Made by a program: the position numbers and the translations under genes. 5,524 nucleotides of DNA, from NCBI GenBank assembly GCA_900770665.1, contig CAAGKZ010000066.1:1-5524 (forward strand), read 5' to 3'. Positions 1-5,524 of this stretch are shown in pieces. Below the pieces are notes generated by a model that saw nothing but the letters and a program-made list of their open reading frames with translations, made no database searches and was not told the DNA's origin. Source of the DNA: Bacteroidaceae bacterium (GTDB lineage: Bacteria; Bacteroidota; Bacteroidia; Bacteroidales; Bacteroidaceae). Within the stretch, counting starts at the first letter, position 1. The number at the start of each line of letters is the position of its first letter.

Positions 1-20
1 ACCAACTGCGCTACACCCCG
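1..20 (-). tRNA. 5' end of a second tRNA, probably tRNA-Pro (cut by window edge)
   Basis: The first 20 bases are identical to positions 157-176, which are the acceptor 5' strand and the start of the D arm of the complete tRNA-Pro next door. Read on the minus strand, the fragment begins CGGGGTGTAGCGCAG and breaks off in the D loop. It therefore follows the complete tRNA in the same direction, 83 bases after it, and no separate promoter is visible between them, so the two are probably co-transcribed. The anticodon lies outside the window. A duplicate tRNA-Pro is the simplest reading, but another tRNA sharing this 5' end cannot be excluded. Confidence 0.7.
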
Positions 21-103
21 AATAACGGTTTTTTCTTTTTTAGGCCTTAGCCTCGACTTCAAGTACAGGCACCGCTGAACCCGCCTCCATTGTCTTTCAG
101 TTG

Positions 104-176
104 TCGGGGTGACAGGATTCGAACCTGCGACCCCCTGGTCCCAAACCAGATGCGCTACCAACTGCGCTACACCCCG
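104..176 (-). tRNA. tRNA-Pro (anticodon TGG)
   Basis: Read on the minus strand this folds as a complete 73-nt tRNA. The 7-bp acceptor stem is CGGGGTG (176-170) paired with CACCCCG (111-105), followed by discriminator A at 104. The D arm contains GCGCAGTTGGTAGCGC, and the T arm contains the invariant GGTTCGAATCC. The anticodon arm is TCTGG-TTTGGGA-CCAGG with anticodon TGG (plus-strand 141-143), followed by G37, as usual for tRNA-Pro. UGG reads CCA and, by wobble, other proline codons. CCA is not encoded at the 3' end, so it must be added after transcription. The gene lies downstream of the wzc-like gene on the same strand but is separated from it by a terminator and has its own promoter. Confidence 0.96.
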
Positions 177-212
177 AAACTGTTTTTAAATCTCATCAAA
201 TGACTGAGAAAT

Positions 213-225
213 GGTATCGGATACC
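213..225. repeat. Perfect short palindrome at the tRNA transcription start
   Basis: GGTATC (213-218) and GATACC (220-225) are exact inverted repeats around a single G. The element overlaps the start point predicted from the upstream -7 box. It could be an operator half-site pair or form a small 5-bp, 3-nt-loop hairpin in the pre-tRNA leader. A 6-bp palindrome can arise by chance, so function is only inferred from position. Confidence 0.35.
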
Positions 226-231
226 GGGATG

Positions 232-261
232 CAAAGGTACTATTTTTTTTCAACATTACAA
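232..261 (-). promoter_or_regulatory. Bacteroides-type promoter for the tRNA unit
   Basis: On the minus strand, TTG (261-259) is followed after 19 nt by TACCTTTG (239-232). This matches the Bacteroidetes primary sigma consensus of TTG near -33 and TAnnTTTG near -7. Transcription should start at about 224-228, leaving a leader of roughly 50 nt before the tRNA at 176. The promoter lies just downstream of the wzc-gene terminator, so tRNA expression is uncoupled from the polysaccharide genes. Confidence 0.75.
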
Positions 262-281
262 TATTTTCCACAACAAAAATT

Positions 282-318
282 AAAAAAAATCCAAAAGAGC
301 TAGGCTCTTTTGGATTTT
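282..318 (-). terminator. Intrinsic terminator of the polysaccharide export operon
   Basis: The arms at 286-300 and 304-318 are perfectly complementary over 15 bp, enclosing a 3-nt loop (301-303). Read on the minus strand, the descending arm GCTCTTTTGG runs into eight consecutive T (289-282). The stem begins 18 nt after the stop codon of the kinase gene. The plus-strand reading has only four T after the stem, so the element is oriented for the leftward operon. Confidence 0.9.
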
Positions 319-336
319 CCGGCAAACCGCTATCGG

Positions 337-2730
337 TTATTTCTTTTTATTATTGTCATCAATGTATGAATACCCATAACTTGAATACCTGTTGCTTCCA
401 CGCGTACCATATGATTTCTTCTTCAAATCATCACCATTGACAACTATTGCAACATTCTGCAACTTGCCCTCATTCACCAACGATGTAATGAAGCCAGCAT
501 CAGCCTTGTGTGTATAATGCAGACGTGTCACATATGCTACCAGATCAGCTACACGACTCACAATCATAGAATCAGCAACAAGTCCAACCGGAGCCGCATC
601 AAGGATTATATAATCATACTTAGTACGGAGATAATCCATTGCAGTGTCCAAGTTGCTACCCGAAAGAAGCTCTGCCGGGTTAGGTGGCACAATACCTGCA
701 GGAAGCAAGTCGAGACCTTCGACAATATTCGATGGTATAATAAAGCTGTCGAGCATTGACACCTGCTTTTCATCTGCAGCAAGATAACTTGTAAGACCCT
801 GACGTGTATTGTCAAAGTTGAACACCTCGGCCAGTCGTGGACGACGTATGTCGCAACCAATCAAAAGCACCTTCTTTCCAAGGAGCACAGTGCTGACAGC
901 CAAGTTTGATGCAATAAAAGTCTTACCCTCGCCCGAAATTGTAGATGTGAACATAATCACCTTTCCCTGCGTCTTGTTCATCAAGAACTGCAAGTTCGTA
1001 CGCATTGTACGGAACGCTTCAGCCATCACATCATTCTTGTTCTTCTCAACCACAATTGGCTTTGAGGAGTGCTTTCCAAATGCACCACCGGTGAAATTCG
1101 AAGGTATTGAGCCAAGACAAGGCAGATTTATAGCCTCTTGAACCTCCTCTACAGAATCGAACTTGTTACGCAGAAGGACGGTCAAATACAAAAAGGCTGC
1201 AGGCAACAGAAGTCCTATGGCAAAAGCAATCAAATATATCATTTTGCTTTTGGGCGATACAACACCGGTACAATAAGGAGCATCGATGCAATTGATATTG
1301 TCCGACTGTACCTCAATGCTCAAAAGTGTCTCCTCATACTTCTGCAACAGCATGACATACAATCCCGACTTGATATCACATTCACGTGTAATTGTCAGCA
1401 ACTGGCGCTCCACCTCGGGCGACATCTCGAACTTTCCGGTATATTTGTCGGCAAGAATAGATACAGCCTTACGCTCGATTGTCAACGACTGCACAAGCGC
1501 CTGCAACGCCGCACGCAAATCGTCCTGCATTGCCGAAAGCACAGTTGTCGCAGTCTTGAGCACAGGGTTCTCCTCGGTAGTTGTCTGCAACAAAGTCTTA
1601 CGCTCAATAACCTTGGCATTGTAGTTGTTGACAAGACTGACGAATGCAGGGTCAAGATCAACGCCAAACGAAGCTGGAATTACCTGCATATCATTCTTGG
1701 GGTCGTTGACAAAATCGTTCAGATACTTTGATGCCTCAATCTTACGGTCAATAAGTTCAAGTTCCTTAATATACTCGGCCTTTCTTTTTACAATTTCCGT
1801 AGCATCGAGTTTTGGGTCAAGAAGTTCATTCTGCTTCTTGTAAGCAGCCAAGCTACCCTCCATCTCCTCGAGCTCCATCTTCAACGACTTGAGTCGTTCC
1901 GATATAAAGGCCTCTGTACGGCAAGCCACCAGGCGCTTTGTCTCGTTAGTAACATCATTAAAGCTGTTGATGACAGCATTAAGAAACTCCGTACCCTCGA
2001 CAGGGTCGGGAGTGTTATATGAGAGCAGTGCAACCGATGCGGTTTTCGACAATGGAGATATTGACAATGCACCTTTGTATCTTTTGGCAATTTCATCAAC
2101 AGGTTTTGCAACAACGGAGATGACGCCCTCGGTAAGTTCCACCTTCTCATTGCGGGCAATAAACACTTCGCCGACAGGTGTCACAATGGTATATGGGAAC
2201 CCTGTCACTACGCAGGCACCGGTTTCGCCATCATAGTCATAAGAAACATTCAGTTCACCGCTCTCGGCAACTTCCATTTCCAGATTAAAGTCGGCCGACA
2301 AGGATGCCAATGCATCCTCACTCATTGAGACAACCAACGGAGTTGTATTTTTATACAACACCGCGTCACCCGACTGGTAGGTCATGTACAAACCTGCATC
2401 AATTACAGCCTCACGAACAACTGTCATTGATGACATCAGCTCAATTTCATTCTCAACATTAGATGTCTGGCTCTGCATACCGAAATCGGCCAACATGTCG
2501 GACGGAGACAGCACTGTGCCTCCTTTCTCACTATCCTGCAACAGTACTTTAGCCGAGATGTTATATATCGGTGTCGCATAACGCAGATAAACAAACGCGC
2601 CTGCTACGCACACCATGACAGACAACACAAACATCCACCAATATGCACGCAGATATCCAAGAATCACACGGAAGTCAAAACCGCCTTCCTGCTTTTCGTT
2701 GTCAAGATTCAGATTTTCATTTTCTTTCAT
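337..2730 (-). CDS. Wzc-type polysaccharide co-polymerase with C-terminal tyrosine autokinase
   Basis: This 797-residue inner-membrane protein combines a chain-length determinant with a cytoplasmic BY-kinase. The family sets polymer length and gates export through cycles of tyrosine autophosphorylation. The domain order is a Wzz segment with TM1 at about 31-49, a periplasmic region including a coiled coil near 270-335, a GNVR-like segment at about 437-475 (SPEVERQLL), TM2 at about 497-520, and the kinase from about 560. Kinase motifs are EAFRTMRTNL (571-580), Walker A STISGEGKT (596-604, Lys603), Walker A' VLLIGCDIRRP (621-631) and Walker B YIILDAAP (707-714). Gly625 replaces the usual first Asp of Walker A'. 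The tail carries five tyrosines (774, 782, 785, 787, 789), the expected phosphorylation cluster. The gene starts 10 bases after the export lipoprotein gene; the only purine-rich stretch before the ATG, AAAGGT, abuts it. Length and architecture match Wzc/CapAB-fusion proteins. The polymer it serves cannot be told. Confidence 0.95.
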   Translation of the reverse strand: MKENENLNLDNEKQEGGFDFRVILGYLRAYWWMFVLSVMVCVAGAFVYLRYATPIYNISAKVLLQDSEKGGTVLSPSDMLADFGMQSQTSNVENEIELMSSMTVVREAVIDAGLYMTYQSGDAVLYKNTTPLVVSMSEDALASLSADFNLEMEVAESGELNVSYDYDGETGACVVTGFPYTIVTPVGEVFIARNEKVELTEGVISVVAKPVDEIAKRYKGALSISPLSKTASVALLSYNTPDPVEGTEFLNAVINSFNDVTNETKRLVACRTEAFISERLKSLKMELEEMEGSLAAYKKQNELLDPKLDATEIVKRKAEYIKELELIDRKIEASKYLNDFVNDPKNDMQVIPASFGVDLDPAFVSLVNNYNAKVIERKTLLQTTTEENPVLKTATTVLSAMQDDLRAALQALVQSLTIERKAVSILADKYTGKFEMSPEVERQLLTITRECDIKSGLYVMLLQKYEETLLSIEVQSDNINCIDAPYCTGVVSPKSKMIYLIAFAIGLLLPAAFLYLTVLLRNKFDSVEEVQEAINLPCLGSIPSNFTGGAFGKHSSKPIVVEKNKNDVMAEAFRTMRTNLQFLMNKTQGKVIMFTSTISGEGKTFIASNLAVSTVLLGKKVLLIGCDIRRPRLAEVFNFDNTRQGLTSYLAADEKQVSMLDSFIIPSNIVEGLDLLPAGIVPPNPAELLSGSNLDTAMDYLRTKYDYIILDAAPVGLVADSMIVSRVADLVAYVTRLHYTHKADAGFITSLVNEGKLQNVAIVVNGDDLKKKSYGTRGSNRYSSYGYSYIDDNNKKK

Positions 2731-2740
2731 ACCTTTATAA

Positions 2741-3544
2741 TTATTTCAAGATATTTAACAAAAGAGATGCCAATGAAATGAGGATTGATGTACCCGAGAA
2801 CCAAAGCGATGTACTTGAACCAATGTCAGAGTTCTTCGCCTTTGATTGGTTTGGCGTAACATAAACAACATCGTTCTGCTGCAGATAATAATAAGGAGAA
2901 TTGAGCAACGAAGCATCATTCAGGTTTACTTCAACAATTTCCTTGTGTCCTTTATTATCCTCACGCACAATCTTCACATTGTCGCGCTGACCATAGATAG
3001 TCAAATCACGTGCAAGTGCCAAAGCTTCAAGTATAGTAACCTTGCCATCCTTTATTGTAAATGTTCCGGGAGCAGCAACCTCACCAAGTACAGAAATCTT
3101 GAAGTCCACAAAACGAATTACCACAACAGGGATTGATGAGAATGAACCTTGAACCTTTTCAAGCACAAGCTGCTCGGCCTCAGTAATTGTTTTTCCGCCA
3201 AGATTTACCTTACCCACGTTGGGGATTGTGATATTTCCCTCTGCATCAACAAGGTAATCATGCAATGTAGGTTGCGACGCCAAGGACATGCGTGTAGAGT
3301 TGTCGGCCGGAGACACAAGGTTATAAGCCAACGTTGATGATGGATTTTCAGGATTTGTTATCAGTATGCTCAACATGTCGTTCGGTTGAATTTTAGCCTG
3401 ATGCATAGCAACAGCCTGTTCCAACTCACTCCACTCCCTGCTGTTCTGCAAATAAGGAACCTTCTTATACGAAGAGCACGATGCCATGAACAGCACCATA
3501 AGCAAAGAGAGAAAAACAAAAATCTTCTTTTTCATAATTTCCAT
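2741..3544 (-). CDS. Wza/BexD-type polysaccharide export outer-membrane lipoprotein
   Basis: This 267-residue protein should form the outer-membrane and periplasmic channel through which the polymer leaves the cell, docking on the Wzc-type partner encoded next. It has a lipoprotein signal: KKK, a hydrophobic stretch (8-20) and lipobox MASC with Cys23. A Poly_export domain follows at about 50-145 (IQPNDMLSI near 52-60; VDAEGNITIPNVGKV at 99-113). An SLBB domain follows at about 148-230 (VLGEVAAPGTF at 152-162; LQQNDVVYVTP at 221-231). The C-terminus has a hydrophobic helix at about 246-265, in the place where Wza forms its outer-membrane helical barrel. At 267 residues it is shorter than E. 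coli Wza (about 380), with one recognisable SLBB domain, a form I recall as usual in Bacteroidetes. The in-frame ATG at 3535-3533 (Met4) is an equally plausible start, giving 264 residues and a more typical MKKK signal peptide. It is the first gene of a two-gene operon. Confidence 0.93.
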   Translation of the reverse strand: MEIMKKKIFVFLSLLMVLFMASCSSYKKVPYLQNSREWSELEQAVAMHQAKIQPNDMLSILITNPENPSSTLAYNLVSPADNSTRMSLASQPTLHDYLVDAEGNITIPNVGKVNLGGKTITEAEQLVLEKVQGSFSSIPVVVIRFVDFKISVLGEVAAPGTFTIKDGKVTILEALALARDLTIYGQRDNVKIVREDNKGHKEIVEVNLNDASLLNSPYYYLQQNDVVYVTPNQSKAKNSDIGSSTSLWFSGTSILISLASLLLNILK

Positions 3545-3658
3545 TTATATTTAATTTCATCTATAATCCAAACACTCATTCAATGCACGCCAAATAGCTC
3601 ATAAACACTACGATACAAGCACATGCGTACACCAAGCACAATGACTCATAGTTAAATG

Positions 3659-3666
3659 CAAATATA
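3659..3666 (-). promoter_or_regulatory. Candidate -7 box for the export operon (proximal)
   Basis: Minus-strand TATATTTG (3666-3659) fits TAnnTTTG. No TTG lies at the right distance upstream; the sequence there reads CAATGGG. Start of transcription would be near 3652, giving a leader of about 108 nt before the ATG. The missing -33 element makes this weak; an A/T palindrome just upstream (TTTTTTATAAAAAA, 3693-3706) might compensate. Confidence 0.35.
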
Positions 3667-3718
3667 CAAAACATTCCCCATTACCCATTGTTTTTTTTAT
3701 AAAAAATTACTCAAAGAA

Positions 3719-3746
3719 CAAAAATAGCCATAAACTTGCCTTTCAA
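3719..3746 (-). promoter_or_regulatory. Candidate promoter for the export operon (distal)
   Basis: On the minus strand, TTG (3746-3744) is followed after 17 nt by TATTTTTG (3726-3719). The -7 box is good but the spacer is 2 nt shorter than the usual 19-21. If used, the leader would be about 170 nt. It overlaps the divergent mltG promoter, whose TTG is at 3736-3738, so the two polymerases would compete. It is an alternative to the proximal box at 3659-3666; the sequence does not decide between them. Confidence 0.3.
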
Positions 3747-3766
3747 CATCCAATATTGTATTTTTG
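3736..3766 (+). promoter_or_regulatory. Bacteroides-type promoter of mltG
   Basis: TTG (3736-3738) and TATTTTTG (3759-3766) are separated by 20 nt, matching the Bacteroidetes consensus. Transcription should begin at about 3771-3775, leaving a very short A/T-rich leader of 10-14 nt before the ATG at 3785. The upstream TTG codon at 3764, which would extend the frame by seven residues, lies inside the -7 box and so cannot be in the transcript. Confidence 0.7.
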
Positions 3767-3784
3767 TACAAATTTATTTCATAT

Positions 3785-4849
3785 ATGGAAAAGAAAAAAC
3801 AAAGTAAAAAAGGCCGCAAAAGAGCCATAGTCCTCACAATCACCGCCACCATTCTCGCCGTCGCAGCATACTTTGGGTGTACAATGGGCTACAAATACTA
3901 TTTGGCAAAGACGGTCAAGGTCAGCACAAGCGAGACTGTATACATCTACCTCACCCACGACGACAATGCCGCGTCAACAATAGAAAAGATTCAAGAAGCC
4001 GTCCCGGGCACCAACACCAAAGGGTTCGCCATCCTTGCCAAGCACAACAACTACGACAGCCACAAGCGCAGTGGTAAATATGCCATCAACAACGGCGACA
4101 CCATGAGCGACATCTACAACCGCATCGTAAGCCGTCAACAGACACCCGTGCGAATAACCATCCCTGCAACAAGAGACATACAGCAGGCCATTGGCGCTAT
4201 AAGCCGCCAGCTGATGGCCGACTCGGCCGAGATTGCCCAATACACCCACCCCGTAGCAATGTCATGTTTCGGAGTCAACGAGCCCAACATACCGGCCTTC
4301 TTCATTCCCGACACTTACGAAGTCTATTGGGACATCAGCGCCGAAGATCTTTTTGAAAAAATATCTTCCTGGAACCGCCAATTCTGGAACGAGGAGCGCA
4401 AAGCCAAAGCCGCAGCAGCCGGGCTCACACCCGCCGAGGTATCTACGCTCGCCTCAATAGTTGACGAAGAGACAGCAAACACATCCGAGATGCCCACCGT
4501 TGCCGGACTTTACATCAACCGCCTGAAACGCGGCATGCTACTGCAGGCCGATCCAACCGTGAAGTACGCCCTTGGCGACCCAACACGCAAGCGTATACTA
4601 ATAAAAGACCTCGAAGTAGAATCGCCATACAACACCTACAAGCACAAAGGCCTACCCCCGGGACCAATACGCATCCCAACCAAGCAAGCACTTGAAAGCG
4701 TGCTCAACTACGAGAAGCACAACTACCTTTACATGTGTGCAAAGGAAGACTTCTCGGGCACACACAACTTCGCCAAGACACTCAGCGAACACAACGCCAA
4801 TGCCAGGAAGTACCAACAGGCACTGAACAAGCTCAACATAAAGAAGTAA
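3785..4849 (+). CDS. mltG: Endolytic murein transglycosylase MltG (YceG-like)
   Basis: This 354-residue inner-membrane lytic transglycosylase cleaves nascent glycan strands within the chain, releasing 1,6-anhydro-muropeptide ends, and is thought to terminate glycan elongation. The basic N-terminus (MEKKKQSKKGRKR) precedes one membrane helix at about 14-35, with the rest periplasmic. A LysM-like stretch lies near 98-135. Family motifs are FFIPDTYEVYW (172-182), the catalytic-core ASIVDEET (223-230), INRLKRGMLLQADPTVKYALG (244-264) and SPYNTYKHKGLPPGPI (280-295), with FSGTHNFAKTLSEHN (323-337) near the end. The conserved Glu of SIVxxET, here Glu229, is by recalled alignment the catalytic acid (E218 of E. 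coli). The first acidic position of that motif is Asp rather than the common Glu. Length agrees with E. coli MltG (340). The ATG at 3785 is chosen over TTG at 3764 because the latter is inside the promoter. The gene stands alone, divergent from the export operon and convergent with rplT. Confidence 0.96.
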   Translation: MEKKKQSKKGRKRAIVLTITATILAVAAYFGCTMGYKYYLAKTVKVSTSETVYIYLTHDDNAASTIEKIQEAVPGTNTKGFAILAKHNNYDSHKRSGKYAINNGDTMSDIYNRIVSRQQTPVRITIPATRDIQQAIGAISRQLMADSAEIAQYTHPVAMSCFGVNEPNIPAFFIPDTYEVYWDISAEDLFEKISSWNRQFWNEERKAKAAAAGLTPAEVSTLASIVDEETANTSEMPTVAGLYINRLKRGMLLQADPTVKYALGDPTRKRILIKDLEVESPYNTYKHKGLPPGPIRIPTKQALESVLNYEKHNYLYMCAKEDFSGTHNFAKTLSEHNANARKYQQALNKLNIKK

Positions 4850-4874
4850 ACAGACAGAAAGACAAAACTTTGTA

Positions 4875-4908
4875 GCAAAAAAAGTCACGCACGCGTGACT
4901 TTTTTTGC
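4875..4908. terminator. Symmetrical (bidirectional) terminator after mltG
   Basis: Arms 4875-4890 and 4893-4908 are perfect complements over 16 bp around a 2-nt centre (the physical loop will be larger). The core is GTCACGC/GCGTGAC flanked by seven A and seven T, so either strand yields a GC stem followed by a U run. It starts 25 nt after the mltG stop codon. On the plus strand it ends mltG; on the minus strand it could stop leftward read-through from rplT. Confidence 0.9.
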
Positions 4909-5117
4909 CATCCTCACCCTTTTAGCCCTTTTGGCCCTTAAAACACCACCGCACACCACCAACCGCCAAGCAAACACCTTTTAGCCCTTTACGCCCTTTT
5001 AGCCCCTTTAGCCCTTAAAACACACCGCCACCCGCACCATCACCGCCAAGCAAACACCTTTTAGCCCTTTTCGCCTTTTCCGCCCTTTTAGGCCTTAAAA
5101 CCTCCGCCATCCTCACC
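4907..5117. repeat. C-rich 9-base tandem repeat array in three blocks
   Basis: Three blocks (4919-4944, 4978-5021, 5058-5101) are built from variants of CTTTTAGCC and each closes with TTAAAAC. Block 1 has two 9-mers plus the cap (26 nt); blocks 2 and 3 have four each plus the cap (44 nt). The spacers are A/C-rich and nearly free of G. A 29-base stretch (4962-4990) recurs exactly at 5042-5070, a period of 80. The word GCCATCCTCACC occurs at both edges (4907-4918 and 5106-5117). The array has only about 20 G in about 210 plus-strand bases. Every reading frame checked has stops (TAG in the repeat, TAA in the cap), so it is not coding. It lies between two terminators. Confidence 0.85.
4985..5014 (-). 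other. Potential G-quadruplex motif on the minus strand
   Basis: The plus-strand C tracts at 4985-4987, 4994-4996, 5003-5006 and 5012-5014 are separated by 6, 6 and 5 bases. The complementary strand therefore satisfies the canonical pattern of four runs of three or more G with loops of 1-7. The motif is a direct product of repeat block 2. Block 3 has interrupted G runs and does not meet the pattern. Folding is inferred from the pattern only. Confidence 0.6.
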
Positions 5118-5127
5118 GCCCAATAAC

Positions 5128-5160
5128 AAAAAAGCAGCAACCCAGCGGTTGCTGCTTTTT
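5128..5160 (-). terminator. Intrinsic terminator of the rplT operon
   Basis: Arms 5129-5142 and 5147-5160 pair perfectly over 14 bp with a 4-nt loop (5143-5146). Read on the minus strand the GC core GCAGCAACC/GGTTGCTGC is followed by six T (5133-5128). The stem begins 17 nt after the rplT stop codon, so rplT is the last gene of its transcript. Confidence 0.92.
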
Positions 5161-5177
5161 ATCGAAGTACTTTAAAA

Positions 5178-5524
5178 TTACTTCTTAACCTTGTCTACAA
5201 TTGCCTTGAAGGCTGCAGGGTTGTTCAACGCGAGGTCAGCGAGAACCTTACGGTTAATCTCGATACCGGCCTTGTGCAAAGCACCCATCAACTGAGAGTA
5301 AGACATACCCTCGATGCGAGCTGCGGCGTTGATACGCTGAATCCAGAGAGCGCGGAACTCACGCTTCTTGTTACGACGGTCACGGAATGCGTATGTCAAA
5401 CCCTTCTCCCAAGTATTCTTGGCAACGGTCCATACGTTCTTTCTAGCACCAAAGTAACCTCTGGTCAAACCTAAAATTTTCTTTCTTCTTGCTCTTGAAG
5501 CAACGTGATTTACTGATCTTGGCA
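5178..5524 (-). CDS. rplT: 50S ribosomal protein L20 (one base short of complete)
   Basis: L20 binds 23S rRNA early and is needed for assembly of the large ribosomal subunit. The frame stays open to the right edge and reads, after a truncated first codon, PRSVNHVASRARRKKILGL followed by TRGYFGARKNVW. Position 5524 is the T of the initiator, whose first base lies just outside at 5525. With that base the protein is 115 residues, normal for bacterial L20. The family signature is clear: KREFRALWIQRINAAAR, then MSYSQLMGALHKAGI and the C-terminal NPAAFKAIVDKVKK. An internal TTG at 5466-5468 (the Leu of ILGL) is not the start, because the family-typical N-terminus lies before it. In most bacteria rplT follows infC and rpmI, which would lie to the right, outside this window. 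The gene converges on mltG and ends in its own terminator. Confidence 0.98.
   Translation of the reverse strand, partial: PRSVNHVASRARRKKILGLTRGYFGARKNVWTVAKNTWEKGLTYAFRDRRNKKREFRALWIQRINAAARIEGMSYSQLMGALHKAGIEINRKVLADLALNNPAAFKAIVDKVKK

Larger units (their letters stand above)
4850..5177. other. 328-base gene-free convergent intergenic region
   Basis: This is the space between the mltG stop and the rplT stop. In order it holds a short tail, the symmetrical mltG terminator (4875-4908), the C-rich repeat array (4907-5117), the rplT terminator (5128-5160) and a 17-base tail. I found no promoter matching TAnnTTTG with a suitable TTG, and no credible small reading frame, on either strand. Confidence 0.75.

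Noticed and set aside
1138..1731. Long open frame antisense to the kinase gene (197 codons)
   Set aside because: It lies wholly inside the Wzc-type gene on the opposite strand, its product has no recognisable domain and is rich in Cys, Arg and Gln from out-of-frame reading, and no promoter or start signal supports it.
3545..3763. Invertible capsule promoter as in Bacteroides phase-variable loci
   Set aside because: I found no pair of long inverted repeats flanking a promoter here. The only palindrome is an A/T run (3693-3706), and no UpxY-type antiterminator or invertase gene is present.
3974..4249. Antisense frame within mltG (91 codons)
   Set aside because: It is the complement of strongly conserved MltG coding sequence; the valine- and glycine-rich product reflects the C-rich sense strand rather than a protein.
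4907..5117. CRISPR array
   Set aside because: The repeats are 9-base units in uneven blocks, the spacers between blocks are similar to each other rather than unique, there is no palindromic repeat of typical length, and no cas gene is nearby.
4909..5127. Small repetitive protein encoded by the array
   Set aside because: The TAG inside CTTTTAGCC and the TAA of the TTAAAAC cap stop plus-strand frames, and CTAAAA and TTTTAAG do the same on the minus strand; no promoter is visible.
5274..5474. Plus-strand frame opposite rplT
   Set aside because: It overlaps the highly conserved L20 gene entirely and has no independent support.

Overview
The window comes from the chromosome of a member of the Bacteroidales (Bacteroidetes). 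Four observations support this. The best promoters have the Bacteroides form TTG-(19-20 nt)-TAnnTTTG. Starts lie behind A/T-rich leaders with no convincing Shine-Dalgarno. The tRNA does not encode its CCA. The tyrosine autokinase has the Gly-for-Asp Walker A' variant that I recall as common in this phylum. The genus cannot be fixed from the sequence.

Layout, left to right. Positions 1-261 hold a tRNA unit on the minus strand: one complete tRNA-Pro(TGG) and the first 20 nt of a second tRNA with an identical 5' end, served by their own promoter. Positions 282-3544 hold a two-gene minus-strand operon that ends in a strong intrinsic terminator. Its first gene encodes a Wza/BexD-type outer-membrane polysaccharide export lipoprotein. 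Ten bases later comes a Wzc-type chain-length regulator fused to a bacterial tyrosine kinase. Together they should form the trans-envelope export machine for an exopolysaccharide or capsule; no glycosyltransferase, flippase or polymerase gene is present here.

Positions 3545-3784 are a divergent, A/T-rich promoter region. To its right, on the plus strand, lies mltG (endolytic murein transglycosylase), ending in a symmetrical terminator. At the right edge rplT (ribosomal protein L20) runs on the minus strand toward mltG and ends in its own terminator; the window stops one base short of the first base of its start codon.

The least explained piece is the stretch between the mltG and rplT terminators (about 4907-5117). 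It is a C-rich, G-poor array built from variants of a 9-base unit, CTTTTAGCC, in three blocks separated by A/C-rich spacers. Blocks 2 and 3 are exactly 80 bases apart, and the array is bounded on both sides by the same 12-base word. One block gives a canonical G-quadruplex motif on the minus strand. I see no new protein system; the genes are ordinary core or envelope genes, and the repeat array is the best candidate for a second look.
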